Part shown: one piece after another, positions 1 through 7,982 of the stretch
Layout of the letters: each line of letters opens with the position of its first letter
Position numbering within the stretch: the stretch's first letter is position 1
Origin: CADEED01 sp043747875
GTDB lineage: Bacteria > Pseudomonadota > Gammaproteobacteria > Steroidobacterales > Steroidobacteraceae
Reading direction: 5' to 3'
Assembly: GCA_043747875.1 (NCBI GenBank)
Contig: JAYTOI010000155.1
Coordinates: 62,001 to 126,000 of the forward strand
Length of the DNA stretch: 64,000 bases
Notes under the pieces: generated by a model
Databases searched by the model: none
Seen by the model: only the letters and a program-made list of their open reading frames with translations
Told to the model about the DNA's origin: nothing
Translations under genes and position numbers: made by a program

Positions 1-1338
1 ATGCTGCGTTCCGTGCTGAGCTTCATCGGCTCGCTGGTGCTGTTGCTGTTCACCAGCCTGAAGCTGGGGCTCATCATCTTCGCGTTGCTGCCCGCGATCA
101 TGCTGCCGATGCTGCTGTTCGGCCGGCGCGTGCGCCGTCTGTCGCGCGCCTCGCAGGATCGTGTGGCCGACACCTCCGGTCTCGCCGGCGAGGCGCTGAA
201 CGCCATCCAGACCGTGCAGGCCTTCACGCTCGAAGAGCTGCACGGTGAGCGCTATGACGACGCCGTCGACGAGAGCTTCGTCACCGCGATCCGCCGTACG
301 CGCGTGCGTGCCTGGCTCATGGCCAGCGTCATCATCATGGTGTTCGGCGCGGTCACCCTGGTGCTGTGGCTGGGCGCGCGCGCGGTGCTCACCGGCACCA
401 TGACGGGCGGCGAGCTGGCGAAATTCCTCACCTACGCGATCTTCATGGCCACCGCCGTGGCGTCGCTGTCGGAAGTGTGGGGCGAGATCCAGCGCGCCGC
501 GGGCGCGATGGAGCGCACCGTCGAGCTGCTGGAGTCGCGACCGTCCATCGTGCTGCCGGAAGACCCGATACCGATGAACCCCACGCCGGTCGGGCGCATC
601 GCCTTCGAGCATCTGACCTTTCACTATCCGTCGAGGCCCGAGACGCGCGCGCTCGACGACTTCCATCTCGACATCGCACCGGGCGAGAACGTGGCATTCG
701 TCGGGCCGTCCGGCGCCGGCAAGAGCACGGTATTCCAGCTCTTGCTGCGCTTCTATGACCCGAGCGCGGGACGCATCCTCGTCGACGGTGTCGACATCGC
801 GCGGGCCGCGCCCGAGGCCGTGCGCGCGCGCATCGGATTGGTGCCGCAGGAAACCATGATCTTCGGCGCTTCGGCGCGCGAGAACATCCGCTATGGCCGC
901 CCCGATGCGAGCGACGCGCAGATCGAGGCGGCGGCGCGCGCGGCGGCCGCCGACGAGTTCATCACGCGCCTGCCCGAGGGCTACGAGACCTTCCTCGGCG
1001 AGAAGGGCGCGCGACTGTCGGGCGGACAGAAGCAGCGCATCGCCATCGCGCGCGCCATCCTCAAGAACCCGCCCATCCTGCTGCTCGACGAGGCCACGAG
1101 TTCGCTCGATTCCGAGAGCGAGAAGCTGGTGCAGGACGCACTGGAGAAGCTCATGCGCAACCGCACCACGCTCGTCATCGCGCACCGGCTGGCGACCGCC
1201 ATCGGTTCCGACCGCATCGTCGTCATCGAAGGCGGCCGCATCGTCGGCATGGGTAAACACCACGAACTGCTCGCGGGCAACGCGTTGTACGCGCGACTCG
1301 CGGCATTACAATTCAGCCGAACCCCCGACGCCGCGTGA
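1..1338 (+). CDS. ABC exporter, fused permease/ATPase, 5' end cut by window
   Basis: C-terminal 445 residues of an ABC half-transporter of the MsbA/multidrug-exporter type, an inner-membrane ATP-driven export pump. About 180 residues of transmembrane domain are visible (hydrophobic stretches near 10-40 and 100-150). The ATPase domain follows: Walker A GPSGAGKST at 235-243, Q-loop VPQE near 281, signature LSGGQ near 339, Walker B ILLLDEA near 359 and H-loop IAHR near 393. All catalytic motifs are intact. Full-length members have about 580-620 residues, so roughly 140 N-terminal residues probably lie upstream and the ATG at base 1 is likely an internal methionine. The substrate cannot be read from the sequence. 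The next gene follows after 13 bases. Confidence 0.9.
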   Translation: MLRSVLSFIGSLVLLLFTSLKLGLIIFALLPAIMLPMLLFGRRVRRLSRASQDRVADTSGLAGEALNAIQTVQAFTLEELHGERYDDAVDESFVTAIRRTRVRAWLMASVIIMVFGAVTLVLWLGARAVLTGTMTGGELAKFLTYAIFMATAVASLSEVWGEIQRAAGAMERTVELLESRPSIVLPEDPIPMNPTPVGRIAFEHLTFHYPSRPETRALDDFHLDIAPGENVAFVGPSGAGKSTVFQLLLRFYDPSAGRILVDGVDIARAAPEAVRARIGLVPQETMIFGASARENIRYGRPDASDAQIEAAARAAAADEFITRLPEGYETFLGEKGARLSGGQKQRIAIARAILKNPPILLLDEATSSLDSESEKLVQDALEKLMRNRTTLVIAHRLATAIGSDRIVVIEGGRIVGMGKHHELLAGNALYARLAALQFSRTPDAA

Positions 1339-1351
1339 CAAGGAGCAGCAC

Positions 1352-1711
1352 ATGGCCTACGTCGACGGATTTCTGATCCCCGTGCCGAAGAAAAACCGCG
1401 CTGCGTACCGCAAGATGTCGACGCAGGCGGGCCGCGTGTGGATGGATCACGGCGCGCTCGGCTATCACGAATGCGTGGCCGAGGACGTGAAGCCGGGCAA
1501 GGACACTTCGTTTCCGCAGGGCGTGAAGCTCAAGAAGGGTGAGGAAGTGTGGTTCTCGTGGATCGTCTACAAGTCGCGCGCGCATCGCGACCGCGTGAAC
1601 GCGAAGGCGATGAAAGACCCGCGGCTCGCGCACATGATGGATCCCAAGGCCATGCCGTTCGACAGCAAGCGCATGGTGTTCGGCGGATTCAAGATGGTGG
1701 TCGATCTGTAG
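1352..1711 (+). CDS. DUF1428 family protein (YbaA-like)
   Basis: A 119-residue soluble protein matching the small DUF1428 family (E. coli YbaA is 117 residues), whose function is unknown. It begins MAYVDGFLIPVPKKN, the typical family start, and ends in the conserved MVFGGFKMVVDL block. The ATG is preceded by AGGAG at 1341-1345, and the gene starts only 13 bases after the ABC exporter, so the two are probably co-transcribed. It has no signal peptide or membrane segment. The family has a ferredoxin-like (dimeric alpha-beta barrel) fold; no catalytic residue can be assigned from the sequence alone. Confidence 0.88.
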   Translation: MAYVDGFLIPVPKKNRAAYRKMSTQAGRVWMDHGALGYHECVAEDVKPGKDTSFPQGVKLKKGEEVWFSWIVYKSRAHRDRVNAKAMKDPRLAHMMDPKAMPFDSKRMVFGGFKMVVDL

Positions 1712-1737
1712 TCGCGGGACACCCGCGTACGACGAAC

Positions 1738-1751
1738 GTCATACGCAGGTC
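1738..1751 (+). promoter_or_regulatory. Pho-box-like direct repeat upstream of response regulator
   Basis: GTCATACGCAGGTC: two GTC half-sites 11 bp apart, 70 bases upstream of the regulator gene at 1822. The spacing and the GTCAT core match the half-site geometry of Pho boxes bound by PhoB-type OmpR-family regulators. The second half-site reads GTCG. The position suggests autoregulation. This was recognised by eye. Confidence 0.4.
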
Positions 1752-1821
1752 GCCGAATTCTCCATCAATCTGCAACCTCGCTTTCGTCTAATGCTCCTGT
1801 CAGAGGGAGAGACGACAAAGG

Positions 1822-2517
1822 ATGCAGATTTCCAGAGTGCTCGTCGTGGACGGCGATCGCGCGACGCGCGATGCGCTGGTCACGTGCCTGCGATTCGTCG
1901 GTGTCGAGGCACACGGTGCCGAGTGCGCGGTCAGCGCGCGGTTCTGGCTGGCCACCGGCAGCGCCGACGTGCTCGTGCTGGCCGACGAGCCCACCGGCCA
2001 GTCCGAAGACACCTTCGCGGCGCTCGTCGAGCACCGCGCGCCGGGTGACGGGACGCGCGGTGCTTCGGTGCTGGTGCTGACGCGCGAGGGCGCCGCCGCG
2101 CAGCCCGCGCCTAACTACCGTGTCGACGAGACGCTGCGCCGGCCGGTGCCCGTCGGCCACGTAGTCCAGCGCATCGAATCGCTGCTCGACCGCCGCCGCG
2201 ACCGCGCCCTCGAGCGGCTGACGTTCGGCGCGATCACGCTCGACGTCGCCGGAGCGCGCGTCGCGCTCGCGGGGCGGGAGCTGGTACTGGGCCGCACGGA
2301 AGTCCGGCTGCTCGCGTTCTTCATGATGACGCCGGAGCGGGTTTTCTCGCGCGATCAGTTGCTGCGGCGGCTGTGGCCGGCGAACGTGCGCGTGGCCGAG
2401 CGCACGGTGGACGTGCACATCCGACGGCTGCGTTCCGTGCTCGCCCAGCTCGGTTGCGCCGATTACATCCAGACCGTGCGCAGCGCCGGATACCGCTTCT
2501 CGGGCCAACTCGGATGA
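1822..2517 (+). CDS. OmpR/PhoB-type regulator with degenerate receiver domain
   Basis: A 231-residue DNA-binding protein. Residues 1-120 have a CheY-like receiver layout and 130-228 form an OmpR-type winged helix (FSRDQLLRRLWP, then RTVDVHIRRLRSVL, then TVRSAGYRF). Acidic pocket residues D10 and D12 are present. The phosphoacceptor position reads VLVLAD, so Ala54 stands where Asp is expected, with Asp at 55. The conserved Lys before the last Pro is Arg (LRRPV). It may therefore work without canonical phosphorylation, or use D55. No histidine kinase gene is adjacent. The ATG is chosen with purine-rich AGAGGGAGAG upstream. The winged helix is most like PhoB-class regulators, in line with the Pho-box-like elements in this window. 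Confidence 0.88.
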   Translation: MQISRVLVVDGDRATRDALVTCLRFVGVEAHGAECAVSARFWLATGSADVLVLADEPTGQSEDTFAALVEHRAPGDGTRGASVLVLTREGAAAQPAPNYRVDETLRRPVPVGHVVQRIESLLDRRRDRALERLTFGAITLDVAGARVALAGRELVLGRTEVRLLAFFMMTPERVFSRDQLLRRLWPANVRVAERTVDVHIRRLRSVLAQLGCADYIQTVRSAGYRFSGQLG

Positions 2518-2530
2518 GCCTCAGAGTTTT

Positions 2531-2550
2531 ACGTAAGATCCCAACGTAAG
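2531..2550 (+). promoter_or_regulatory. Direct repeat ACGTAAG x2 upstream of LpxH-like gene
   Basis: ACGTAAG occurs at 2531-2537 and again at 2544-2550, 13 bp apart, in the 103-base gap between the regulator and the metallophosphoesterase gene. It could be an operator for a dimeric regulator. The spacing is not a whole helical turn, so the assignment is weak. Confidence 0.25.
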
Positions 2551-2620
2551 TGTCGAGTCATAAAGGTGAAATGGGCTTGGTGCACTCTTCGCCTCAGGTG
2601 TCTCAACCCGGGGATTCGAC

Positions 2621-3421
2621 ATGCGCGACGGCTCCGACCGAAAGACGGTTCGACTGCGTACGGTTTTTGTTTCCGACGTGCATCTGGGGTCGCGTGGCTG
2701 CCGCGCCGATCTGCTGCTCGAATTCCTGAAGTCGGTCGAGGTCGACACGCTCTTCCTGGTCGGGGACATCTTCGACCTGTGGGCCATGCGCAAGAGCTTT
2801 TACTGGCCGCAGGAGCACAACAACGTCGTGCGCACCATCCTCGGCAAGGCGAAGGGCGGCACGCGCGTCATCTACATCCCCGGCAATCACGACGAAGACC
2901 TGCGCGACTTCTGCGGCTCGGTGTTCGGCAATCTCGAGATCCACCGCGAGTTCGTGCACAAGACGCATGACGGCAGGCAACTGCTGGTGATGCACGGCGA
3001 CGAGTTCGACACGGTGGTGAAGTGCAGCCCGTGGCTGGCGAAGCTCGGCAGCAGCGTCTATGACTTTCTGCTGGGCTTGAATCGTCATGTGAATGCGATC
3101 CGGCGCCTGTTTGGCATGCCCTATTGGTCGCTGGCGAGTTATCTCAAACACAAAGCGAAGACCGCCGTGCAGTACATCGCGAGCTTCGAACAGGCCGTGG
3201 CGCACGCGGCGCGCAAGCGCGGTGTCGACGGCGTGGTGTGCGGGCACATCCATCGCCCGGAGATCAGCGAGATGGACGGCGTCATGTATTGCAACGACGG
3301 CGATTGGGTCGAGAGTTGTTCGGCGATCGTCGAGGACATGAACGGCCGGCTCGCCATCTGGTCCTGGCCGAAGATGCGCGCGTCTTGGGTCGAGACGAAT
3401 CTGGTCGAAGTCGCGGCGTAA
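2621..3421 (+). CDS. Metallophosphoesterase, LpxH-like (UDP-2,3-diacylglucosamine diphosphatase family)
   Basis: A 266-residue calcineurin-like phosphoesterase with all five metal-binding blocks: SDVHLG (18-23), GDIFD (near 48), GNHDE (near 88), MHGDEFD (near 125) and GHIH (near 208). The nearest well-known family is UDP-2,3-diacylglucosamine pyrophosphatase, which makes lipid X in lipid A synthesis. This protein is longer than E. coli LpxH (240 residues) and resembles the second, divergent LpxH-like group often found beside membrane-lipid and acyltransferase genes, so the exact substrate is uncertain. It has no signal peptide and should act at the cytoplasmic membrane face. A decayed copy of this gene lies at 56021-56210. 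Confidence 0.82.
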   Translation: MRDGSDRKTVRLRTVFVSDVHLGSRGCRADLLLEFLKSVEVDTLFLVGDIFDLWAMRKSFYWPQEHNNVVRTILGKAKGGTRVIYIPGNHDEDLRDFCGSVFGNLEIHREFVHKTHDGRQLLVMHGDEFDTVVKCSPWLAKLGSSVYDFLLGLNRHVNAIRRLFGMPYWSLASYLKHKAKTAVQYIASFEQAVAHAARKRGVDGVVCGHIHRPEISEMDGVMYCNDGDWVESCSAIVEDMNGRLAIWSWPKMRASWVETNLVEVAA

Positions 3422-3434
3422 ATTCGCGCCATCG

Positions 3435-3448
3435 GTCATTTGCCTGTC
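3435..3448 (+). promoter_or_regulatory. Pho-box-like direct repeat upstream of gmd-fcl
   Basis: GTCATTTGCCTGTC has half-sites GTCAT and GTC 11 bp apart. It lies 14 bases after the metallophosphoesterase stop and about 270 bases upstream of gmd. It would serve a transcript that starts before the small leader-like ORF at 3505. Recognised by eye. Confidence 0.35.
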
Positions 3449-3504
3449 TTGAAGGCTGCGCACACTCCGCGTGGCATATCGAAACAGCCCTCTCGGAGTG
3501 AACC

Positions 3505-3711
3505 GTGTACTCGATCCCCGTCCACGCGCTGCGATTCGCCGCGCATTGCCGCGCGCGCCTGCGCCTCCAGGAGGCCACGGCAGCCGACAGCGCGCGTGGC
3601 GCCGTCGTTACCGGAGTAGCGCGCTTCTGGCTGCGACTTGCGCAGCACGCCTCACCGCCCGGAGTCGCGCGCGTACGCGCCGCGGACCGCGTGCCAGCAG
3701 TGCGCTCGTGA
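3505..3711 (+). CDS. Possible small leader ORF, coupled to gmd
   Basis: A 68-codon reading frame starting with GTG and preceded by GGAG at 3496-3499, a well-placed ribosome binding site. Its TGA stop overlaps the GTG start of gmd (shared GTGA at 3708-3711), which would allow translational coupling. The product is rich in Arg and Ala and resembles nothing I recognise, as expected for a random frame in GC-rich DNA. The ribosome site and the overlap are the only support, and it may simply be untranslated leader. Confidence 0.3.
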   Translation: MYSIPVHALRFAAHCRARLRLQEATAADSARGAVVTGVARFWLRLAQHASPPGVARVRAADRVPAVRS

Positions 3712-4802
3712 GCGGCCGCAAACGCGCGCTCGTCACCGGTATCACGGGACAGGACGGAGCCTATCTAGCCGAGCTGCTCATTGCCAAGGGCTATGAGGTA
3801 CATGGCATCAAGCGTCGCTCGTCGTCGTTCAACACCGATCGCATCGATCATCTCTACGAGGATCCGCACGAGTCGGAGGGGCGCCTGACGCTGCACTACG
3901 GGGATCTCACCGACGCGACCAACCTGATCCGCATCGTGCAGCAGGTGCTGCCCGACGAAATCTACAATCTGGGCGCGCAGAGCCACGTCGCGGTGTCGTT
4001 CGAAACGCCGGAATACACGGCCAATGCCGACGCGGTGGGCACGCTGCGCCTGCTCGAGGCGGTGCGCATACTGGGACTCACGCAGCGCACGCGGTTCTAC
4101 CAGGCCGCGACCTCGGAGATGTTCGGCAAGGTGCAGGAGACGCCGCAGCGCGAGACCACGCCGTTCTATCCGCGCTCGCCGTATGGCGTGGCGAAGCTGT
4201 ATGCATATTGGATTACCGTGAACTACCGCGAGTCGTACGGCATGTACGCCTGCAACGGCATCCTGTTCAACCACGAGTCGCCGCTGCGCGGCGAGACCTT
4301 CGTGACGCGCAAGATCACGCGTGGGCTCGCGCGCATCCGGGTCGGCCTCGACGGTTGTCTGTTCCTCGGCAATCTCGACGCGCGCCGCGATTGGGGCCAC
4401 GCCAAGGACTACGTGTTGGCGCAATGGCTCATGCTGCAGCAACAGCAACCCGAGGATTTCGTGGTGGCCACGGGCGAGCAGCACAGCGTGCGCGAGTTCG
4501 TCGAAGCCGCGGGCCACGAGCTCGGCATGCGCATCCACTGGAGCGGCGGCGGCGTCGACGAGCGCGGCACGGATGGCAAGACCGGCCGCACGGTCGTGCG
4601 CATCGATCCGCGCTACTTCAGGCCCGCGGAGGTCGAAACCCTTTTGGGCGATCCGTCGAAGGCGCAACAGAAGCTGGGCTGGCGGACCACCGTGAGTTTT
4701 GCCGAGCTCGTGCAGGAGATGACGCGGCACGACCTCGCGCTCGCCGAGCGTGATGCGCTGATGCACGAACGCGGTTACCGCATCGCGCAGAATCGCGAAT
4801 GA
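3708..4802 (+). CDS. gmd: GDP-mannose 4,6-dehydratase
   Basis: Converts GDP-D-mannose to GDP-4-keto-6-deoxymannose, the first step of GDP-L-fucose synthesis, in the cytoplasm. It is an extended short-chain dehydrogenase with nucleotide-binding TGITGQDG at residues 10-17, the ATSEMFG block and the catalytic YGVAK motif near 159-163. The NHESPLRGETFVTRK and DARRDWGHAKDYV blocks are diagnostic for Gmd. The GTG at 3708 gives 364 residues, the normal family length. Longer in-frame upstream sequence is Arg-rich and unlike Gmd, so it is excluded. The stop overlaps fcl by ATGA, so the two genes form one operon. The product would feed the fucosyltransferase at 41.9 kb. Confidence 0.95.
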   Translation: MSGRKRALVTGITGQDGAYLAELLIAKGYEVHGIKRRSSSFNTDRIDHLYEDPHESEGRLTLHYGDLTDATNLIRIVQQVLPDEIYNLGAQSHVAVSFETPEYTANADAVGTLRLLEAVRILGLTQRTRFYQAATSEMFGKVQETPQRETTPFYPRSPYGVAKLYAYWITVNYRESYGMYACNGILFNHESPLRGETFVTRKITRGLARIRVGLDGCLFLGNLDARRDWGHAKDYVLAQWLMLQQQQPEDFVVATGEQHSVREFVEAAGHELGMRIHWSGGGVDERGTDGKTGRTVVRIDPRYFRPAEVETLLGDPSKAQQKLGWRTTVSFAELVQEMTRHDLALAERDALMHERGYRIAQNRE

Positions 4803-5803
4803 GCGGGGATATCGCGTCCAACCGGCGCGCGCTCGTCTATGTCGCCGGACACACGGGCCTCGCCGGCTCGGCCATCAGCCGCGCCCTGCGCAGCGCCGGA
4901 TATCCGAACGTCATCGGTGAGACGCACCGTCGCCTGGACCTCACGCAGGCGCGTGCCGTCGACCGCTTCTTCGACGACAGCCACCCCGACGTCGTGATCC
5001 TGGCCGCGGCGCGCGTCGGCGGCATCGTCGCGAACTCCGAGCGGCCGGCCGATTTCATCCGCGACAACCTGCTCATCCAGACCAACGTCATCGACGCCGC
5101 GCATCGCTACGGCGCCTCAAAACTGGTCTTTCTCGGCTCGAGCTGCATTTATCCGCGGCTCGCGCCGCAGCCGATGCGCGAGAAGTATCTGCTGACCGGT
5201 GCGCTCGAGCCGACGAACGATGCGTATGCCATTGCCAAGCTCGCCGGGATCAAGATGTGCCAGGCGTATCGCACGCAGTTCGGCTTCGATGCGGTCAGCG
5301 TGTTGCCCACCAATTTGTACGGACCGAACGACAATTTCGACGAGCGCGGCTCGCATGTCATCCCCGGGCTCATCCGCCGCATGCACGACGCCAAGCAATC
5401 CGGCGCGCGCGAGTTCGACGTGTGGGGCAGTGGCGATCCGCGGCGCGAGTTCCTGCATGCGGACGATTTCGCGGCGGCCATCGTGACCGTCGTCGAGCGC
5501 TACTCGTCGCCGGACCCCGTCAATATCGGCTCCGGTGAAGACATCAGCATCCGCGAGCTCGCGCAAGCCGTGCGTGAAATCGTCGGGCTCGCGGCGCAGC
5601 TGCGCTTCGACACCAGCAAGCCGGACGGCACGCCGCGCAAACTGCTGGAGGTGTCGAAGCTCAAAGCGCTGGGCTGGTATCCGAAAGTGCCGCTCGCCGA
5701 GGGTCTGGCCGAGACGTATCGCTGGTTTTGCGAACATGGTCCGCGAGGCGCGTACTTTCAGCGGCCTCCCGGCGCGTTGCACAATTCGGAAATTCTCTCG
5801 TAA
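4799..5803 (+). CDS. fcl: GDP-L-fucose synthase
   Basis: Bifunctional epimerase-reductase that turns GDP-4-keto-6-deoxymannose into GDP-L-fucose using NADPH. Its 334 residues match the family length. The nucleotide-binding motif GHTGLAG lies at 17-23, the conserved SSCIYP block near 118 and the catalytic YAIAK at 143-147. The substrate-recognition segment LPTNLYGPNDNFD is present. It overlaps gmd by four bases, so translation is probably coupled. The adjacent gmd and the GT11 enzyme elsewhere in the window point to a fucose-containing surface polymer. Confidence 0.95.
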   Translation: MSGDIASNRRALVYVAGHTGLAGSAISRALRSAGYPNVIGETHRRLDLTQARAVDRFFDDSHPDVVILAAARVGGIVANSERPADFIRDNLLIQTNVIDAAHRYGASKLVFLGSSCIYPRLAPQPMREKYLLTGALEPTNDAYAIAKLAGIKMCQAYRTQFGFDAVSVLPTNLYGPNDNFDERGSHVIPGLIRRMHDAKQSGAREFDVWGSGDPRREFLHADDFAAAIVTVVERYSSPDPVNIGSGEDISIRELAQAVREIVGLAAQLRFDTSKPDGTPRKLLEVSKLKALGWYPKVPLAEGLAETYRWFCEHGPRGAYFQRPPGALHNSEILS

Positions 5804-5818
5804 TAGTCGGTATTTAGT

Positions 5819-5843
5819 CTCAGAACCTGTCACAGGCTCTGAG
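5819..5843. promoter_or_regulatory. Near-perfect inverted repeat just upstream of olsF
   Basis: Two 12-base arms, CTCAGAACCTGT and ACAGGCTCTGAG, around a single C, with one mismatch. It ends 7 bases before the ATG of the acyltransferase fusion. It could be an operator or an RNA hairpin covering the ribosome binding site. The same DNA also reads CTGTCACAGGCTCTGAG, a weak Pho-box-like pair of half-sites. There is no T-tract, so it is not a clear terminator for fcl. Confidence 0.45.
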
Positions 5844-5850
5844 TACCGCC

Positions 5851-7716
5851 ATGCTCGATCGCGTCGCTCCGCGTGATCACACCTATATAGAAGGGTCGGT
5901 CCCCGCGGCCGATCTGACATTCGGGACGGCTTGGCCTCGCTGGGCCACCCGTATCCTCATGCGTCTCGCCGGGATCGACGCGCTCGAACGGTTCCGGCGG
6001 GCGTTGCCAGCGAGCGGCACTCCGGCCGAGTTCGCATCCGCCGCGCTCGCGAACCTTTCCGTCACTTGTGACTTCTCCGCGCAGGAGCTGATGCACGTGC
6101 CGAGTCGCGGACGCACGATCGTCATCGCGAATCATCCGTTCGGCGCGCTCGACGGGCTGCTCGCGATCTCGCTGCTCGGGGCGGTACGTCCCGATCTGAA
6201 GTTGTTTGCCAACGAGGATCTGTGCGCGCTGCGCGAGCTGCGCCCGATGCTGCTGCCCATCGAGGTCGCCGGCAGGAATCGCGCGACGCGCAATGCCCAG
6301 ACCATGCGTGCCGCGCTGCGCTGGCTCGAGGGCGAAGGCGCGTTGCTGATCTTTCCGGCCGGCGAGGTGTCGCACTTCGACGTGCGCGCGCGCTGCGTCA
6401 CCGACCCGCCGTGGAGCCGTGCGGTGGCGCTGCTCGCGCGCAAGTCGCGCTCGCCGATCGTGCCCATGCATTTCTCCGGCAACAACGGCCTGCCATTCCA
6501 GGTGGCGGGCTTCATCCACCCCTTCCTGCGGACTGTCATGCTGCCGCGCGAGTTGCGCAAGCGCGCGGGCGCGCGCGTGCCGGTGCGGATCGGCACGCCG
6601 CTGGAGTCCGAGCGCCTGCGGCATTTCGACGACGAGGCGCTGACCGCGCACCTGCGCGTCACGACCTATCTACTCGCCCGTCGCGCGCACGAGGTGCGCG
6701 ACGCACGCGGCACGCGCCTGGAGCGCGCGCCTGCGCCCGCGCCGGCACAGCCGTCCGCGCCGCGCAGCCCGCACCCGATCGCGTTCGCGCAGGCGCCGGC
6801 CGACTGCGCTGCGGAGATCGCACGACTGCCCGCGGCCGACGCTCTGCTCGAGGCCGGCGACAACGCCGTCTACTGCGCCGGCGCCGACGCGATCCCGCAC
6901 GTGCTGGATGAGATCGGCCGGTTGCGCGAGCTCACGTTCCGCGCGGTGGGCGAGGGCACGGGCCGCGCGAGCGACCTGGATTCCTTCGATGCGTACTACG
7001 AGCATCTGTTCATCTGGAACCGCAAGCGCGAGGAGATCGTCGGCGCGTATCGCATCGGCCGCATCGACGAAATCCGCAAGGCATCGGGACGCCGTGGCCT
7101 GTACAGCGCGTCGCTGTTCCAGTATCGAAAGCCGTTCTTCCAGTTGCTGGGCCCCGCGCTCGAGCTTGGCCGCTCGTTCGTGCGCGCCGAACAGCAGAAG
7201 AGCTTCGCGCCACTGCTGCTGCTGTGGAAGGGCATCGGCGAGTATCTGGCGCGGCATCCGCGCTATCTGCGGCTGCTCGGGCCCGTGAGCATCAGCAACG
7301 ACTATCGCGAGCTGTCGCGCCAGCTGCTGGTCGAGTTCCTGCGCAGTCATTGCCTCGACCCGGTGCTCGCGCATTTCGTGCGCCCTGCGCACCCGGTGTC
7401 GCGCGGACGGATGGTGCAGACGCTGGCCGCGGAGGTCGCGATGCTGGGACATCTCGACGCGCTGGCCGCGTTGGTCGAGGACATCGAGCCCGATCGCAAG
7501 GGCGTGCCGGTGCTGCTGCGTCAGTACCTCAAGCTCGGCGGACGCATGCTCGCGTTCAATGTCGATCCCAAATTCAACGATGCGATCGATTGCCTGCTCA
7601 TGGTCGATGTGCGCCAGACCGATCCGCGGGTGCTGCGCAAATATCTTCCCGATGCCGCCGTCGCGCGCATTGCCGCGCTGACTCCGCGCTTCGCATTGCC
7701 GCGAAAAGTGGCCTAG
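5851..7716 (+). CDS. olsF: Fused acyltransferase, ornithine-lipid synthase candidate (OlsF type)
   Basis: A 621-residue fusion. Residues about 60-285 are a PlsC-like acyltransferase with a NHPFGALDG block (H95 to D101) and the EGALLIFPAGEVS motif. An Ala/Pro-rich linker at 290-310 leads to a GNAT domain of the OlsB/hemolysin-like type (about 330-600) with GAYRIG and ELGRSFVR near 437. In OlsF enzymes the GNAT half N-acylates ornithine with a 3-hydroxy fatty acid and the PlsC half adds the second acyl chain, giving a phosphorus-free membrane lipid. The domain order here is the same. No transmembrane helices are obvious. The start is supported only by the reading frame, because an inverted repeat sits where the ribosome site should be. 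Confidence 0.78.
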   Translation: MLDRVAPRDHTYIEGSVPAADLTFGTAWPRWATRILMRLAGIDALERFRRALPASGTPAEFASAALANLSVTCDFSAQELMHVPSRGRTIVIANHPFGALDGLLAISLLGAVRPDLKLFANEDLCALRELRPMLLPIEVAGRNRATRNAQTMRAALRWLEGEGALLIFPAGEVSHFDVRARCVTDPPWSRAVALLARKSRSPIVPMHFSGNNGLPFQVAGFIHPFLRTVMLPRELRKRAGARVPVRIGTPLESERLRHFDDEALTAHLRVTTYLLARRAHEVRDARGTRLERAPAPAPAQPSAPRSPHPIAFAQAPADCAAEIARLPAADALLEAGDNAVYCAGADAIPHVLDEIGRLRELTFRAVGEGTGRASDLDSFDAYYEHLFIWNRKREEIVGAYRIGRIDEIRKASGRRGLYSASLFQYRKPFFQLLGPALELGRSFVRAEQQKSFAPLLLLWKGIGEYLARHPRYLRLLGPVSISNDYRELSRQLLVEFLRSHCLDPVLAHFVRPAHPVSRGRMVQTLAAEVAMLGHLDALAALVEDIEPDRKGVPVLLRQYLKLGGRMLAFNVDPKFNDAIDCLLMVDVRQTDPRVLRKYLPDAAVARIAALTPRFALPRKVA

Positions 7717-7982
7717 CGCCATTCGCTGTCCTCCCTGGACGCGAGGCGGTGCGCGACCTCCCGTGTCATACGTTTGTCAGCCCCCGGCCGCCGACGACTT
7801 CGCCATTTCTTCAATGAACTGTCACCTGCCGCTCCTACCTTGACGCACGTTCCGCGAAGGACGGAACGGACGAGAACAATGCGTGGCGCTCGATGCAAGC
7901 ACCGCGAGTGATGAGAGAGGCAAGCAAGCCGGCGCCGCCGGCACCAGTTCTTAAAAATCGGATTACAGAGAGAGGAAATTCA
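7717..7982 (+). promoter_or_regulatory. Intergenic leader with Pho-box-like site before VPLPA gene
   Basis: A 266-base gap with no credible gene. At 7765-7778 it holds GTCATACGTTTGTC followed by AG, the best Pho-box match in the window (TGTCATA and TGTCA half-sites 11 bp apart). A second, weaker half-site CTGTCAC lies near 7819. The segment 7958-7982 carries AGAGAGGAAATTCA, the ribosome binding site of the next gene. The box is about 205 bases from the start codon, so a long 5' leader is likely. Confidence 0.45.

Noticed and set aside
3471..3707. An in-frame extension of gmd by 79 codons upstream of the GTG at 3708.
   Set aside because: The added sequence is Arg/Ala-rich and unlike Gmd, which has about 345-375 residues. 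GTG 3708 gives the family length.
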